A stretch of DNA of 64,000 nucleotides from Emydura subglobosa (GCA_007922225.1 ML680053.1:5572164-5636163); one strand, 5' to 3'. Positions 10,630 to 23,635 are shown, counted from the first letter of the stretch. Notes: generated by a model not told the origin, from the sequence alone. Numbers and translations: made by a program.

Positions 10630-11301
10630 CTACCACCAGGTGAACAGAAATTTGTAGAAGAAGACATAGGATTTGAAGCGGAAACCTTTCTCTGTGATGT
10701 GGGGTTGGAACGAAATCTTGTATCCTTTGGCTTCGATGTCCATTTTAATGCAATCCAGCAGGTCAGAAATGCTTGGCGTCGCCTTCCAAGGGCCGAACTT
10801 CACCACCGATTTCTTATCCATGTCCAAACTGTTCAGGGCATCGTGACACTTGGCTGCGTCCTCCTCGGTCCTGACCACACATACCATGACACTGGACTGG
10901 CGGGATGCTACCGCCTCCGCCCTGGCGATGCGAATCATCACCTCAATGTTCTCACTGTAGTTGGGCACGCGGGCCAGGAACTGCTTCCTTGCCACCACCT
11001 CACCAAAAATCTGAGGGGAGTCCTCCAGCTGCTTGACCAGAGGCTCGATGTCATAGAACAATGCCTCTTTATACACGTCCTGGATGCATTGGGTGGGCAC
11101 CTGGTTACTACGGAGGTATTCCAAGATGTACTTAAAATAGGTGCCTGGCCTGTCAATGAAGAACTTCCCTTCTGAGTCAGTCCTGAGCTTGGGCTGGCCA
11201 GTAAACATCGCTGCCAGCTTGGAGCCAGGGTGTTTCTTCAGAGTGTTTAGTGTTGTTATGTACATCTCCCCACCAACATTTAACTCCACAATCGGTGACA
11301 G
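10630..11301 (-). CDS. KCTD14: KCTD14, main coding exon (BTB domain), 5' exon not found
   Basis: KCTD14 is a BTB/POZ protein of the KCTD family; these form oligomers, and some act as cullin-3 adaptors or signalling modulators. KCTD14's own role is poorly defined. The exon encodes 223 residues. The BTB fold starts at IVELNVGG and covers roughly the first 95 residues, including KHPGSKLAAMF and FIDRPGTYFKYILEYLR. The C-terminal region matches KCTD14 in VVKFGPWKA and the terminal FTWW. The exon starts at CTG 11301 after a strong acceptor (TTTTCCCCCTTGTGATTGCAG). An in-frame TGA lies six bases before the exon (11308-11310), so the start codon must come from an upstream exon. Human KCTD14 has about 255 residues, leaving roughly 30 for that exon. 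INTS4 upstream and THRSP downstream agree with the synteny of KCTD14, not KCTD21. Confidence 0.92.
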   Translation of the reverse strand: MSPIVELNVGGEMYITTLNTLKKHPGSKLAAMFTGQPKLRTDSEGKFFIDRPGTYFKYILEYLRSNQVPTQCIQDVYKEALFYDIEPLVKQLEDSPQIFGEVVARKQFLARVPNYSENIEVMIRIARAEAVASRQSSVMVCVVRTEEDAAKCHDALNSLDMDKKSVVKFGPWKATPSISDLLDCIKMDIEAKGYKISFQPHITEKGFRFKSYVFFYKFLFTWW

Positions 11302-11499
11302 CTGCAATCACAAGGGGGAAAACACCACACCCATTACATGGAAGAGCAGCTGGAAATTGGAATGAACTGGCTAATGTCACTGCCCCCAACTGGATGGACT
11401 CAGAACTCCTCACCTCTGTGTCTGAGGCCATATACTGCTCATACCAAGTGTCCATCTAAGATACTTATATGATTCCCATTGTCACAATATTTAAGCACC

Positions 11500-11705
11500 T
11501 CACACTCTGTAATGGATTTTGCCTCGCAACACCCCTGGGAGGTAGGGAAGTATCATTATCCTCATTTTATAGTTGGGGAGCTGAGGCACAGAGAGACTAT
11601 GTGACTTGACTAAGATCACACAGGAAGTCGGTGGCAGAGCAGAGACTCGAACTTGAGTCTCCTATGGCTCAGGTGAGTGTCCTAACTGCTGGACCATCCT
11701 TCCTC
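11500..11705 (-). mobile_element. MIR/CORE-type tRNA-SINE
   Basis: On plus it reads TTATCCTCATTTTATAG..GAGGCACAGAGAG..TGACTTGACTAAGATCACACAG..GGCAGAGCAGAGACTCGAACTTGAGTCTCCT, the reverse complement of a MIR-like SINE with its tRNA-like B-box region (TCGAAC). Confidence 0.75.
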
Positions 11706-13151
11706 TTTCCAGTCTCCCTTAGCTCAAGTGACAGAGACTGATGCCTTGGAAACAGAAAGTGCTGATTTCTCTCCCTGCTATTGTGAAGTTTCAGCCAGGT
11801 GATAGCAACAAGCATGAGGCCAGCCAAGGATTTGTTACAGTAGTGTATTAACAACTAAAGTTTTATTTTCCTCTCCCCTTGGTTTGGGTTTTCCCTTAAG
11901 AGCTGGGACAAGAGCTGTGTGAAATTTTAGCAACAAAACCCCAAATTCGTTTTACCTAAAAGCTGGACCAGATTTGCTGATCACCCACCACTGAAATGCA
12001 ACCATTTCTGGGGTGGAAGATAACAGCTGTTTATCAAGACACCATAAAACTTTCCAACCCTTTAGGCTAGGAGGTGAATATGCCAATCTAAAGCTACAGG
12101 GGGGGTTCACTGAAATTTGAATTTCTGTAGGCCACTGGAGTTAATGTCACCACTTTTGTGAAAAATGCCATGGGATCTATGAATGCCCAGAGAGGTCACA
12201 ATCGTAGTTTTACTTCTGATGGCTCCTCCAGCAACACAATACCCCCAGCGCTGACTGATGAAAAAGTGACACAGCACCCCTTTCTGCATAGCCACTTTAT
12301 TCAGTGCTCAGCGCAGCAAAGTGGGGGGAGGGAGGGAAATGGTTTTCTTGTTTATTTAGAAGGCAGCAACAAAGCAGGTTTGCGTTCTCTAACACAATTA
12401 CTCCTGTAATGCAAGTCACATGCATTATACTGCTGTGACCACACCTAACCCCTGGAAAAGCATCAGGCACAAAATAGACTTTCTGTTGTAGCTCATCTGC
12501 TCTTTTTCATGCACGTAGGGTTGACTTTGCAAGGATCAGCTCTGGCAGGACTAATTGCAAGCTTAAAGTGCTTTGTTAGGTCAGGGCGCTCAAGATTGAG
12601 CCTATAATCAGACAATGTAGGGGGAACATGAAGGTTACATATAAGCTTAGGTCCAAAGGAACAGTGAAATAAAACGGGCCTGCTGCTCCATTGCCCTGCA
12701 GCTGGCAGTCATTTACACCAAAGCAACGTGGATGTACAATGGTGTTATTCAGACTGGAAAGCATTTTACACCCACTTGACACAGATGTAAATGACTGCGC
12801 CAGGTGCAGGGGAAAGGAGACCAAGGCCCAACAATAGTTATATAGTGGGACCTTGCTAAGTGTTTTTATACCATCCCACGCACCCAACAAATCCCACCTG
12901 AACACGAGCAGCTTCACCCCACTTCCCAGCAAACATCAAAGAGCAGGAGTAGGGGAAATGAGGTCTTAGGCTCCTGAGCCTTCACTCCTTTTACAGAAAG
13001 CACTACAGAACATTTACAAAGGGCTGTGGATGACTAACAGCAAACTACTCTGTCAGAGGAAACGAACACATTTTACATTCCCTAGTGCAGCCTTCTTAAC
13101 AATTTTACCATCTCCGTTTGGTTACTCACTAATGAGTAACCCTTGGCAATG

Positions 13152-13345
13152 TGGAATAATGGAAAGAGCATTTGCTTGGGACCAGGAGACCTAGGTGGTA
13201 GTCCTGGCTCTGCTACTAGTCCTGCTGGCTAACCTTGGGCAAGTCACTGCCCAGCTCTGTGCCTCAGTTTCCCAATCTGTAAAATGGGGGTAATGATACT
13301 GACCTCCTTTGTAAAGCGCTTTGAGATGGGCTGATGACAAGTGTT
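13152..13345 (+). mobile_element. MIR/CORE-type tRNA-SINE
   Basis: Sense copy: GGACCAGGAGACCTAGG, CCTGGCTCTGCTACTAG, CTTGGGCAAGTCACTG, TGCCTCAGTTTCCC, CTGTAAAATGGGGGTAATGA and AAAGCGCTTTGAGATG appear in the expected order. Confidence 0.8.
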
Positions 13346-16300
13346 ATAGAGCAGCTGGATATGGTGATTGGGGACTCTCACTATGCTGCAGCTGTGCCGG
13401 GGTAGCTCTTCAGTGAAGACGCTACCTGTGCCGTATGTGTAGGTACTCCACCTCTCCGAGAGGTGAATTCTCCCATTAACCTAGTGCTGTCTACACTGGG
13501 TGTTAGGTCTGTTTAAAAGTTTCCAACAAACTTAAGTTAAAGTCAAGTTAATTCCCTTCAGTTCAGGAGCAGAAATCACTGCGCAGAGCAGGTGTTGCTG
13601 TTGCCAGAAGCCTGGTATCTAAGTTAGTAGCCTCATTCTGCTCAGAATGGGCAATGTGATCAAACACCTATCAAAGGCTTTCGTGCAGTCACCTCTCTCT
13701 GGGTCATAACTCTGCGTGCTGGCTGACCCCTGAGTCTCAGAAATGGCAAGCAAGGCAAAATGCAGCGTAACATCCGCAATGGGGCAAAGGGGGGCTGCTT
13801 CTCCCACCTGCAAACTGCTGAGACCCCCTCACCAGACAGAACTGTGCCAGGCCCCTCTCACCGTTTGCAGACCGCTCGTGACTTGTTTCCCAACGGATCT
13901 GTGCTCCGAGGAAATGCTCATCTTCCCCAGGCCTGCAGGGTGAAGGAAAGGAGCAGAAGGCTCAGAGAGGTACAAGAGGAACTTGCTGCTTGGCGCTCAG
14001 GTCGTGGCTTCTCTCAGACTCTCTCCTGGCCTCCGCCCAAGGGGTACAGGATAGTCCAGGCTCCTCTCTCTAAATCCCTCTCAGCTTCTGTGCAGTGGCT
14101 CAGGTCTGTTCCAGGTTCACGTATGTGACTCCAGCCCAGCCACTGTCCGAGGGGCGCAAGTTTGCCCAGGTGCAGCTCTGCCACAGGTTATAGGTGTGAG
14201 AGGGCTGAGCCTGAAAGCGGAAGTGTTTATTCTGCAGACCTCTGGCAAGTAGCACACAACACCTTGTGGGGGCAGGGCAGACCTGGGCTGGGTGCTCAGC
14301 ACGCCCCCCTGTGATATCAGCACAGTGACTAAACCCCAGCCAATCCCTCCCTGTGCGCAACGCCTGTCCGGGAGCACTGCCATCTGTGACGACTGTCTCA
14401 CTGAGTTGGCAGTGGTTGCACCCTGATGTCCCAGCCCTTCGGCTCCTGTTTTAAAGACACAGTACGTGGGTTAGTCTGAACCATTTGTCCCATAGCTCAC
14501 ATGCGCTATGGCCAACAAGTTAAAACTTGGATGCCCGTAAGTGGCTGTGTTTTCCGGAGTGCTCAGACATTAATTAATTGGTGCAGGTGAAATAAGACCA
14601 GAGCTGAAGCTCCTTTCAAGCCTGAATCTTTTTTTGATAGTTCACAAATGTTTGGTTAACATCCCTGCCTCACCCCGTTTTTTTCATACACCTGGAGTCA
14701 CCTGGGATCAAAGGAGCAAAGCACCAGAAATTCCTTGGTTGTGGTATTTCCAGCCTGGCTGGAGCGAGGCAGCATCAGAAAACTCACAAGGGGGATCTAT
14801 GCTAATGAGATTTCCAGACACATTTTTAAATCACAGAGGTTCAAATAAGAGTGAATATAAACAGGAACTCCAACTGAGATAGGGTGACCAGACTCCCGAT
14901 ATTATCTGGACCATCCAGCTATAAGGGGCTCCACCCCCCACCCCCCACCCTCCCCCCCCAAAAAAATGCCCTGATTTTTCACACTTGCTATCTGGGCACC
15001 CTAAAAGGAGAGAGCATGCTGAATTAAAGACCTGACCTGAAAACAGATCTGAAATTCAGATCCACAGCAGAAGCTTGCAGTATGGCCTCATCGCTGCTCC
15101 ACGTTTTTTGAGGGTCACCCATTACGTCTGAGACCAGCATGCCCTCTCTCTAGTCGGTCTGTCTTTCTTTTGCACAGCATTCTCACAGCTCAACTATGTC
15201 AGTTTGCAAAGGTTCGTGCCAAGTCCTTTTCTGGTTTTGCTTTGTGTGGGTTTGTGGGTGCACCCCATCTCCCTCCCATGAACTGAGCTTTAAAGTTTAG
15301 TCCAGAAAGAAGCACAAAGTGAAAGGTATTTGAATTTGCCCTGAGTCACTAGTGTTTGAAATTAAACCGATCATCTGCCAAGACTTGATCAAAGCTGGGT
15401 CGGCCCAGGTTCCACTGAATGACTCATGCACCTACGTGAACTTTTCGGTGAACTTGGCCCAAGTCTTGATTTTATGATGAAACCCAGACCAGACGAGTGT
15501 GACCTGCTGTGAGGTGATGTTGAGGGCTCAATAATCCTCAATAATAATCTGAGTCTGCGTTGCTGTGCATTCTTTTTAGTGCGGGTGCTTTTTTCTCTTT
15601 ACTAGGCCTAAAGAGTTAACGGAGCTGGAAGCAGTGAAACCTGAGATGTCCTTGGGGGTGCCAGAAGTTGTGTGAGTCTCTTCATAAATAAACAATCAAG
15701 ACTCACTGGAAAACAGTGAGAGTTGGCAGGTCTGATTTTCCAGGTCACTGATTTTTGCAAATCCCACATGGAGCCCACTCATTTATGCCCTTCAACATCC
15801 TGGGTTTAATCCACTGGAAAACCTGAAGCTATTGACTGATATAAATTCAAAGTTCGTTCTGTACAGTGAGTCTTTGTTACTGGAATCACCAGCCTCTGTT
15901 CCAGCAGCTGCAGGATTGGAGGGATGGAACCTCACCACTCTCCCCTTGCAAACTTTTAACTAGAGAATGCCAAATAAGGAGAGGTGAGGTTAGTGTTGCT
16001 AAAGATCATCAGTAGGATTATGCAAAACCAAAATCAGGGGCACTTATGCCCCTCAGCAAGATCTAAACATAAGCCCTGCAACATCACAGGACAGCTCACC
16101 ACCACTTAAGCAAAGGGAATCATGCTGTTTAGGTGTTAGCAGTAGTAAACTGTTTTCCTCTGGTGGACCAGCCTCTTGAAGGGGTTGCAGTTCCTGAACC
16201 TCATTCACTGTGTTCTTACCCTTGCTTTAGGCTGGGTCACTTACACCAGTGGGTGACAGTGAAGAATCAAGGCCAGGGTATGTGACGCATTTCGAGTTGT

Positions 16301-16845
16301 TTGGCTGAAAGGCGCCGTGTCTGTGAGCAGTAGGATTGTTGTTACGGCACTGCTGAGCGTTCAGAACCCTGTTGACAGCATGGCTTGGTTTAAGATGTTG
16401 TTTCATGAGTTATATGAGTTTCGTGCTATTATATGAGTTTCTCCCAGCTGGATTTTTTTGTTACAGGGTTTTGATTTCCAACTGCCAAATCACTCCCATT
16501 TGAAAATGGAGTTAAAAAGAAACTGCCCTCCCCACCCCAGCTCCCTTCCTCTGAGTGGGTACGTCACTGCATAGTTGTGGACATTGTATGCCTGCTTCTG
16601 AAGCGGCTCATATTGACCCCGCTAGAGACAGGAGGCAGGACTAGAGGGCCCACTGGTTTGGCCTGTTTGGCTGTAACCGTCCACCCTGCGGGGCTGCAAC
16701 AGACTCCTGCAAGAGGCTTTGCGCTGTCAGTGTCTGACTCCAGAACAAAGTCCTTTGCACTAGCACAACGTGGAAACAGTGGCTCTTGCAGCTGGGTGCT
16801 CTTCTCTTTTGCTCCCGGTCAAAGAAAGTTACTCAGGAAGATTGC

Positions 16846-16863
16846 GGGGGGGGGGGGGGGGGG
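16846..16863 (+). repeat. G18 homopolymer
   Basis: Eighteen consecutive G bases. Such runs are length-unstable, prone to sequencing error and able to form G-quadruplexes. The long open frames that cross it are not reliable. Confidence 0.9.
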
Positions 16864-18119
16864 AGCAAAGAATGAGGTGGAAAAGCACAGTCAGTGTTTT
16901 GGGGGGAACTGAGCGAGGCAGAGCTGAGAGAGGGCTCTCAGTAGCTCCCCACAACCCATGTGATGGCAGCCTGCTGATTCAAGTCTCACTCTTCTTGAGA
17001 AAGGGGGAAAAAAGCAGAGACCTTGAAAGACTCCATAGCGACGAGGTTCCTGGGTTTCCCACCATCAGCATCTTCATTGTAGCTGCTGTTCTGTGTGCCG
17101 CAGGGAAAGCCCTTGCAACCATTGTTAGGCAGTTAATTAGGTTCCCCCCTTTGGGGAAATACAGGCTAGAAGCTGGAATTTGCTTTGTATTGGATTGCTA
17201 TTGCAGCCCAGCTCTCTGCCTTGGGCTGGGCCTTGGCAAGAAGCACTCAGCAAGCTGTTGACCTGAAAATCCCTGAAAGCTGCTCCTGATTTCCCGATTG
17301 CACTTTCCTGACCTACCGGTCCGCCAGCCGGAAGAAGAGGAGAGTTCTTAGAACTATTAATCAAGAAGGCGAAATCTAGCAGGCCCACTAAGGTCACACT
17401 CCAAGGCCTCAGGAACCTGAGGTTCTGGCCAGCTGTTGGTTGGTAAAACTGACTGATGTTCCCGCTCTTTGATAAGACTATTGCTTTTGCCCTTCCCTCT
17501 CCGTTCAACTTAGCTGTCTTTGTGCCAGCGTTTGTGTCCTCTCTGGTTCCTTGTCTCTGCTGCGCACCATGAGTATTGTGTGCTGGAACTGTTCTTGGCG
17601 GCCAGGCAACATCCATTGTGTACGTGTCCTCAGGAGACATGGAGGCACCCTGCTGACACCGTTAGTTAATTAAGCCAAGTCTAGTTGCTACTAAACAGAT
17701 GATGCCACCAACCAGATCAACTCTACCTTAGGAGCTCAGACCCCGCCAGGCACATTCAGGCAGCTTTGCGTAGGGCAGCACTGCCTTTGTTCCTATTGCT
17801 GTCGTGTATGTGAAAACCCACAACAGCAATAAACCCTGTACCATTCCCTTGGTAAGGGGTGCTCTGCATCAGTGTGAGGCTATGTACAGATCACCTGATA
17901 GACTGGAGAGAGGATAAAGCAGCTGTTATATCCTATGACATTAATAGTTTTTGTGGGTTCTCTCCCATCTGGGAGAAGAGGTTGGTGTGTAGCCAGATGG
18001 AGAGTAGCCAAAGACTTCCGAGAGAACTTGGCTGCTAAAGAGGGTCACAGAGCAGTGAGATGGGGCAGGGCTGAGATCTGTAGGCTGTGCTCCACTTTCC
18101 CCATAGTTCCTTGGAATCT

Positions 18120-18550
18120 ATGGTGATCGGAGACCAGCTACGCCATGAGACTGTGAACCACTCCCGTCACGGACTGCTCACAAGTCGCTTGTCTCTTTTC
18201 CATGGCAGAGGAATACTACTTAGATTGCAAAACTCTTTGGAGCAGCGGATGTCTTTTTGTTCTGTTTGTACAGCGCCTAGCACAAAGGGGGCTCAGTCCA
18301 TAACTAAGGCTCATAGCCACAGCTGCAATACTAGAGTAGTATGGCCTAGTGGATTGCGCACTAGATTGCTACTCAGGAGACCTGGCTTCTGCCTCTGGCG
18401 TGCTGGGTGACTTTTGGCCTGGGTTTCCCCTCCCATAAAACAGGGTTAATGATATTGACCTCTTTTATAAAGTCTTTGTGTTTACCCAATGCTAAATAAC
18501 TTGACAATGCCTTTTACTGTGAATAAAGAGGTGCTTTTTATTTGGTATAA
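18120..18550 (+). mobile_element. Two adjacent MIR/CORE-type SINE pieces
   Basis: 18180-18330 carries a SINE 3' tail (CTTTTTGTTCTGTTTGTACAGCGCCTAGCACAA). 18337-18550 carries a new head (TATGGCCTAGTGGATTGCGCACTAGATTG) with GGAGACCTGGCTTCTG and a decayed body. Confidence 0.65.
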
Positions 18551-18899
18551 ATATTGTATAAACTTAACAATAAGCTGAGACAGCTCCAAGCTGTTACTGT
18601 GGGGCCGACAGGAAAACAATATCAGCTGTAAATGTATTCTTTTTAGCGGATGTATTTTCCCAACAGATTGGAAATGCCTCTTCGGTTCTGGGTTTTTAGA
18701 AAAGCAATAGGAAGGTTAGTATTTTATAGCTCGTTCTAAAACAAGACCTGGTTAAAAATTAAATAAAGAAATGAAATACGTAAAGAAAGCTGATTCTGCG
18801 ACGTAACCTGAAATAAGAAAATTAAAGTATAGGGGAGTGCATAGGCTAGAACTAGAACAGGAGGAATTCCTGTCTCTCTCTGTATCCATCTGTTGTCTC

Positions 18900-19050
18900 T
18901 TATCTGATACTTAGCTTGTTAGCTCTTTGGGTACAAGGGACTGGCTTTTTGCCCTGTGTTTGTGTAGTGCCTAGCACAATAGAGTCCTGGTCCGTGACTG
19001 AGGCTCCCAGGCCCTACCGCAATACAAATAGTAATAAATAATTCAGCAAA
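18900..19050 (+). mobile_element. MIR/CORE-type SINE tail
   Basis: It shows TTGTTAGCTCTTTGGG, GTGTAGTGCCTAGCACAATA, GTCCTGGTCCGTGACTGAGG and CAATACAAATAGTAATAAAT, the tail repeated many times in this window. Confidence 0.65.
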
Positions 19051-19059
19051 GAAAAACAT

Positions 19060-19255
19060 GTAGAAGCTGAATATCAGGAAACTTTTCCTAGCAGGGAGAT
19101 CTGTTCTGCTGTGGAATAGACTCCCAAGGAAAATCCCGGAGGAGCCATTGCTTGGATTGGTTTCAGCCGGACTGGACAATCAAATGCACTCTAGGGGAGA
19201 AGCAAGGGGAGTAGATGACAAGTCTAGTATCTGTAATTCTGTGGAGGTTATATCT
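19060..19255 (+). mobile_element. CR1 LINE 3' fragment
   Basis: AGGAAACTTTTCCTAGCAGG, GTGGAATAGACTCCCAAGG and GGACTGGACAATCAAATG are the usual sense-strand blocks from the 3' end of CR1. Confidence 0.75.
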
Positions 19256-20462
19256 GTTTTTAACCACTGCTGCTTTATCTGTTATTTTGACAGGGCATTC
19301 GCTATTCACCAAGGCTCCCAATTCAGCAGAGCTCCCCAGCCAAACCCAATTCAGATCAACCTCTACTTCTCTGAGAGCCCAGCATGTAATTTCAGAGTCA
19401 GATTTACACCCAGTGGCTCAGAGGGGTGTGTACTGCCCCTCCCTGTATCTGCAGGGGTAGCTGTGCTGGAGTGGGGGCTCACCCTGGGGATGGCAGTTTT
19501 ATATGCCAGTTGTGACTTTGCCACCAAGACTGCCTGGGATACTCACTGAGTCATCTTATCTCTGGCTGGGCTGGCCTGGCCCTGCCACCTCTTGGAGTTT
19601 TTCTAATGACTGTAGGATGGAGCCGTGTCAGGAGGGTGCCGTGGAATCGCATTAGGCTTCACTAATGCCTGGGAGACCTATTCCAATGTACTGATGTCTG
19701 CAAATTTCCAGGTCACCTTAGCAGTAGGAGACCTCCCTACATGGGCCCCACTGCAGTTTACTGTCTCCTCAATTAAAGATCACGTCAGGAGCCATCATCA
19801 GTCACCACCACTGGTAGCTCCTAATCAAGGGCCCACTCCTGCGTGGTGCTGGCCACACTCAACTCCGATGGCATCAGTGAGTGAAGGCTGCTGGCTCAGC
19901 ACTTTGCATGGTCTAAGTCTCGGTGAATCATTCCTAAGTTAAACAGAAGCTGTCTCAGCCTGCACAAACATTGCTGTGGGGCCCACCCTTTGCTTCCCAG
20001 CCATCTATTAGCTCCATCCCTATTGGTACACAAACCACACTTGAGGAATGCCAGTCCACCTCAAGCTCCGTGGCCAGGATGGCCTGAAATTTCAGGATTC
20101 CACTCCCACAATGGAAATTGCTTATTAGCATCTCCTTGCAAAGGGAGCGAGCAAAACTGCTCAGTGACCAGAACCCAAAGTGTGTTATGGTTTTTGGCCA
20201 TCCTCTCTGAACCACCTCACCCAGCATCTCCCTGCGCACTTCCAAAATTCTCACCCTGCCATGAAGCCCATGAAGCAAACATACGAAACTAACAACTCCT
20301 CACATCAATTATAAATAGCCCTTCTGAGCTAGCAAAATGTTCCTGCACCTGAGAAACCAGATGAGTTTATTATTGCCGCCAGGCTCTTCCCTGTCCCCTC
20401 TTGGCCACTTGCCTCCCTCACTTGTGTCATATTAAACTTAGTTTGTAGGTGCACTGGGGCAG

Positions 20463-20945
20463 AGCCCATATAGAATAATAAAAGATTGGACGGGACCTCA
20501 GGAGGGCATGTAGGCCAACCCCCTGCTCAAAGCAGGACCCACCCCAACTAAATCATCCCAGCCAGGGATTTGTCAAGCCGCACCTTAAAAACCACTAAAG
20601 ATGGAGATTCCACCACCTCCCTAGGTAACCCATTCCAGTGCTTCACCACCCTCCTAGTGAAAAACTTTTTCCTAATGTCCATCTAGACCACCCCCACTGC
20701 AACTTGAGACCATTGCTCCTAGTTCTGTCATCTGCCACCACCGAGAACAGCCTAGCCCCATCCTCCCTGGAACCCCCTTTCAGATAGTTAAAGGCTGCTA
20801 TCAAATCCCCCCCTCATTCTTCTCTTTTGCAGACTAAACAAGCCCAGTTCCCTCAGCCTCTCCTCAAAAGTCTTGTGCCGCAGCCCCCTAATCATTTTCA
20901 TTGCCCTCTGCAAGACTCACTCCAATTTGTCCCAATCCTCGCTTT
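20463..20945 (-). mobile_element. CR1 LINE 3' fragment
   Basis: This is well preserved: GGACGGGACCTCAGGAGGGC, CCAACCCCCTGCTCAAAGCAG, CATTCCAGTGCTTCACCACC, CTAATGTCCATCTAGACC and CCTCAGCCTCTCCTCAAAAG follow the CR1 3' end in reverse. It is among the least diverged repeats in the window. Confidence 0.9.
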
Positions 20946-23362
20946 ACAATAGATGTGAGGCACCTAGTGTGTAAGTGTATTATCAGGGGTATGCTTTCCT
21001 CTGGATTATCTGTAGGGTCTGATGGGCTCCCTGACTAGACAGACCACCGGTCTGGTCTGGTCTTGCATTTCCTAGTTTCTTTTATTTCAGCTTTTCCTTC
21101 CTTTCTGAAGCTCTTTGCATTACTCTGACATACCCCATTTTCTAGCAAACGTAGGTGTGTGGGTGTCACTATTTATAACTCCCCTTGGCACAGCAGCCCT
21201 GTTAACTGTGTTGACATGAACCAGCTCAGCTGCTGAATGAGCTCTGTCTCCCCTCCAGGGCCTCTTTAGGAAAAGCAGAAGTAACAGTGCTGCCTCCAAT
21301 CCAACCCGGCTGATGCTGCCTAGCTGGAGAGCAGGACTGGGAAAACTCACAGCCTGGGGAACAGAGTGCCATAGCAAAATGGTTCAGTCAGAACAGGAGT
21401 TCAGCCAGCAGCACAATTACTAGCCCACCTCACCCCCAACACAGGCCACGCTGCATTGGCTGGAGAAGAGGACTGGAGACTGGGTGGGCTGGAGGATGGG
21501 CTGGGAGGAAGGGCTCCATCCAGCCCCGTGGCAATGAGGTGGAAAAGATGATACAGCCCCAGGCTGCGTAGCCCTTCCTGGAGTCCTGGGGGGCCATTGC
21601 AGCCAAGGGGAAACCCTCGGAGAGCGCCAATGGAGCTGTGCCTCCGGGGAGCTAGGGGTTAGAGCTGGGAGATAGGCTCGGGTCTTCTCACTGATAACCT
21701 TGGCCTCCCCTGTGGAGCTGGGAGTCTGCCAGCTTTAGGAATGGGCCCCAGGAGGGAGACTGGTGTGGGGGGAACGTTTCCTGCCCAGTGGCTGCACCGC
21801 AGGAGGCGATGATCGGGGCCTAAGGGCTCGGCCAGTTGTTCAGGCCTTCGGGGGGTGATTGTGCTCTGATTGGTGCCACACAGGAGTGAAGGAAGGGCCC
21901 AGCTGAGCTGAGCTGTGCAGGCCAGGCCAGGCCAGGCCAGGCCTGCCCCCGCTGTGCTCTCTCACTGAATCATACAGAAAAAGAGCTGGAAGGATTAAGC
22001 TGCTAGCAAACCCTGCCCCGTGCCTGGTGTAGTGTCACTGCTCACCCCATGGAGGGCTCACTGCTGTACTAAGGCGTGACACATCTCACTCCCATTAGCG
22101 CTAGTCCAAAGCAGTGCAGAGATTCCCTGCCTGTGCACCAGTGGCCTACCGTGGGTTTCTGGTGCTTGGGGGCCAATCCTTTCTTTTGTGCCCCCTGGCT
22201 GGCGGCAGTGCCCCACGAGGGGGGGTCTGCAGAGCCGTTTTCCGCTCTCCCCCACTCCCCCTTCCCTCGCTGTGGGGGCATCAGGTGCAGCTGGGAGCGG
22301 GAGTGACAGGGGCAGATACCCCCGGACCACCCAGTGGCAGGGAGGGGGGCGTGACAGGCTCTGGTCCCCACAGCTCCCTCATTGCACCCAGCACGGGGGC
22401 GGAGGGGCCGGGAGGTCTCTTGCTTCCCCTTCAGGGGGAGCCACAGGCCGCCAGCAGGCCTGAGCTGGGGTCGGTGTGGCTACTGCATCCTAGCTACCTG
22501 CAACTGCGGGGGCGGCTCCGAGAAGGAGGGCCCAGGCCGGCGCCCAGGGGCATGGCCCCCCATCATCCCCCTCGGTATGCCATTGCAGTGCACAGCTTTG
22601 GGACAAATGGCTTCGTTTAACCCTGGTTTGGCGCTTTACATCACCCTATAGCCAGTGGAATAACCCCACGCTGGGATACAGAGCATTAACACCCGAGTGG
22701 CTTTGGTCACAGGGAGAGAGAAATATCCTAGTCCCTTCAGAACTAACAGGGGCATGTCACAGGGCCAGCCCGGTAAGGGAGCCGGCTATCCAGCCTACCT
22801 AGGACAGGCTGTGCCCAAGGGAATGAACAGCCCAGCTCCGCCTGGGGATAGCTAACTGCCGAGGCAGCTGGAAGACAGTGAAGCCTGAGCCTGATAAAAG
22901 GCTTAGGAGAGCTTGCAGGGAAGCTCCTGAGGAGAAAGGGGAGTGCAGGGCTCTCCAGGTAGGCAGAGGAGAGCTGCCCAGCCCACAGGGAAGCCGGAGG
23001 CCTTACAGCGGGAGCTGTTGTCTCCCAGGGACTCCTGGTTTGGAACTCAAGTTTGATCTGGGCTCTGACTGAAAAGGGCTCCTCTCAGACGGCTTTATTA
23101 GAGGGAGAGCTATGGCTGTGGAGTATTTGGCTTCTCCTTGCTCAGGCTGTTAAAGGGACCTCATTCGTACCTCATTGAAGGTGCCCCTGTTACATAGCAG
23201 ATGAGCTTTGGTTTCTATTGCACAGTTGCCCTGTTTCCATTACCCTGTGGTCACTAGACATTAACAGCTGATTAAAACTTTAACGGCTCTACTTGTCTTA
23301 AGGGGCTGCAGAGCAGGCAGCGGAGAGCTGCCGCTTGCTGTGTGGTGCTGAAGGGTCTCGAG

Positions 23363-23635
23363 GGCAGGTCTACACGAAGTTTTGCAGCGGTGCACCTGTG
23401 CCGCTGTAATGAAGATGTTCTTACGTCGCCAGGACAGAAATCTGCTGTTAGCATAGCTAATCCACTTCGCCGAGAGGTGTTCGCTATGTCGATGGGAGAA
23501 GCGCTTCCATCAACATAGCCCCGTCTACACAGGCATTTAGGTCAGTATAACTTTAAGATGCTCAGGAGCACAGATTTTTCACACCCCCGAGTGATGTAGT
23601 TATACTGATGTAAGTCTGTAGCATAGAGCAGGCCT
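23363..23635. mobile_element. Non-autonomous DNA transposon, probable 3-bp target duplication
   Basis: Starts GGCAGGTCTACAC and ends GAGCAGGCCT, flanked by GAG at 23360-23362 and 23636-23638. It resembles the widespread sauropsid elements beginning CAGGCCTGGTCTACAC. Superfamily not assigned; 3-bp duplications suggest the PIF/Harbinger type. Confidence 0.55.

Noticed and set aside
10627..11175. 182-codon open frame on plus, antisense to KCTD14
   Set aside because: It is a shadow of the KCTD14 coding exon; it resembles no family I know and the minus strand encodes a clear BTB protein.
16577..17261. Open frames of 111, 163 and 167 codons on both strands
   Set aside because: Two cross a G18 run and the third is antisense; low-complexity composition and no recognisable family.
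22058..22651. Several overlapping open frames on both strands
   Set aside because: GC-rich sequence with few stops; no domain, splice pattern or conservation cue singles out one of them.
20940..23360. Possible hidden KCTD14 exon 1 in the GC-rich 21.4-22.6 kb stretch
   Set aside because: I could not find an ATG-bearing minus-strand exon with a phase-0 donor that stood out from chance.
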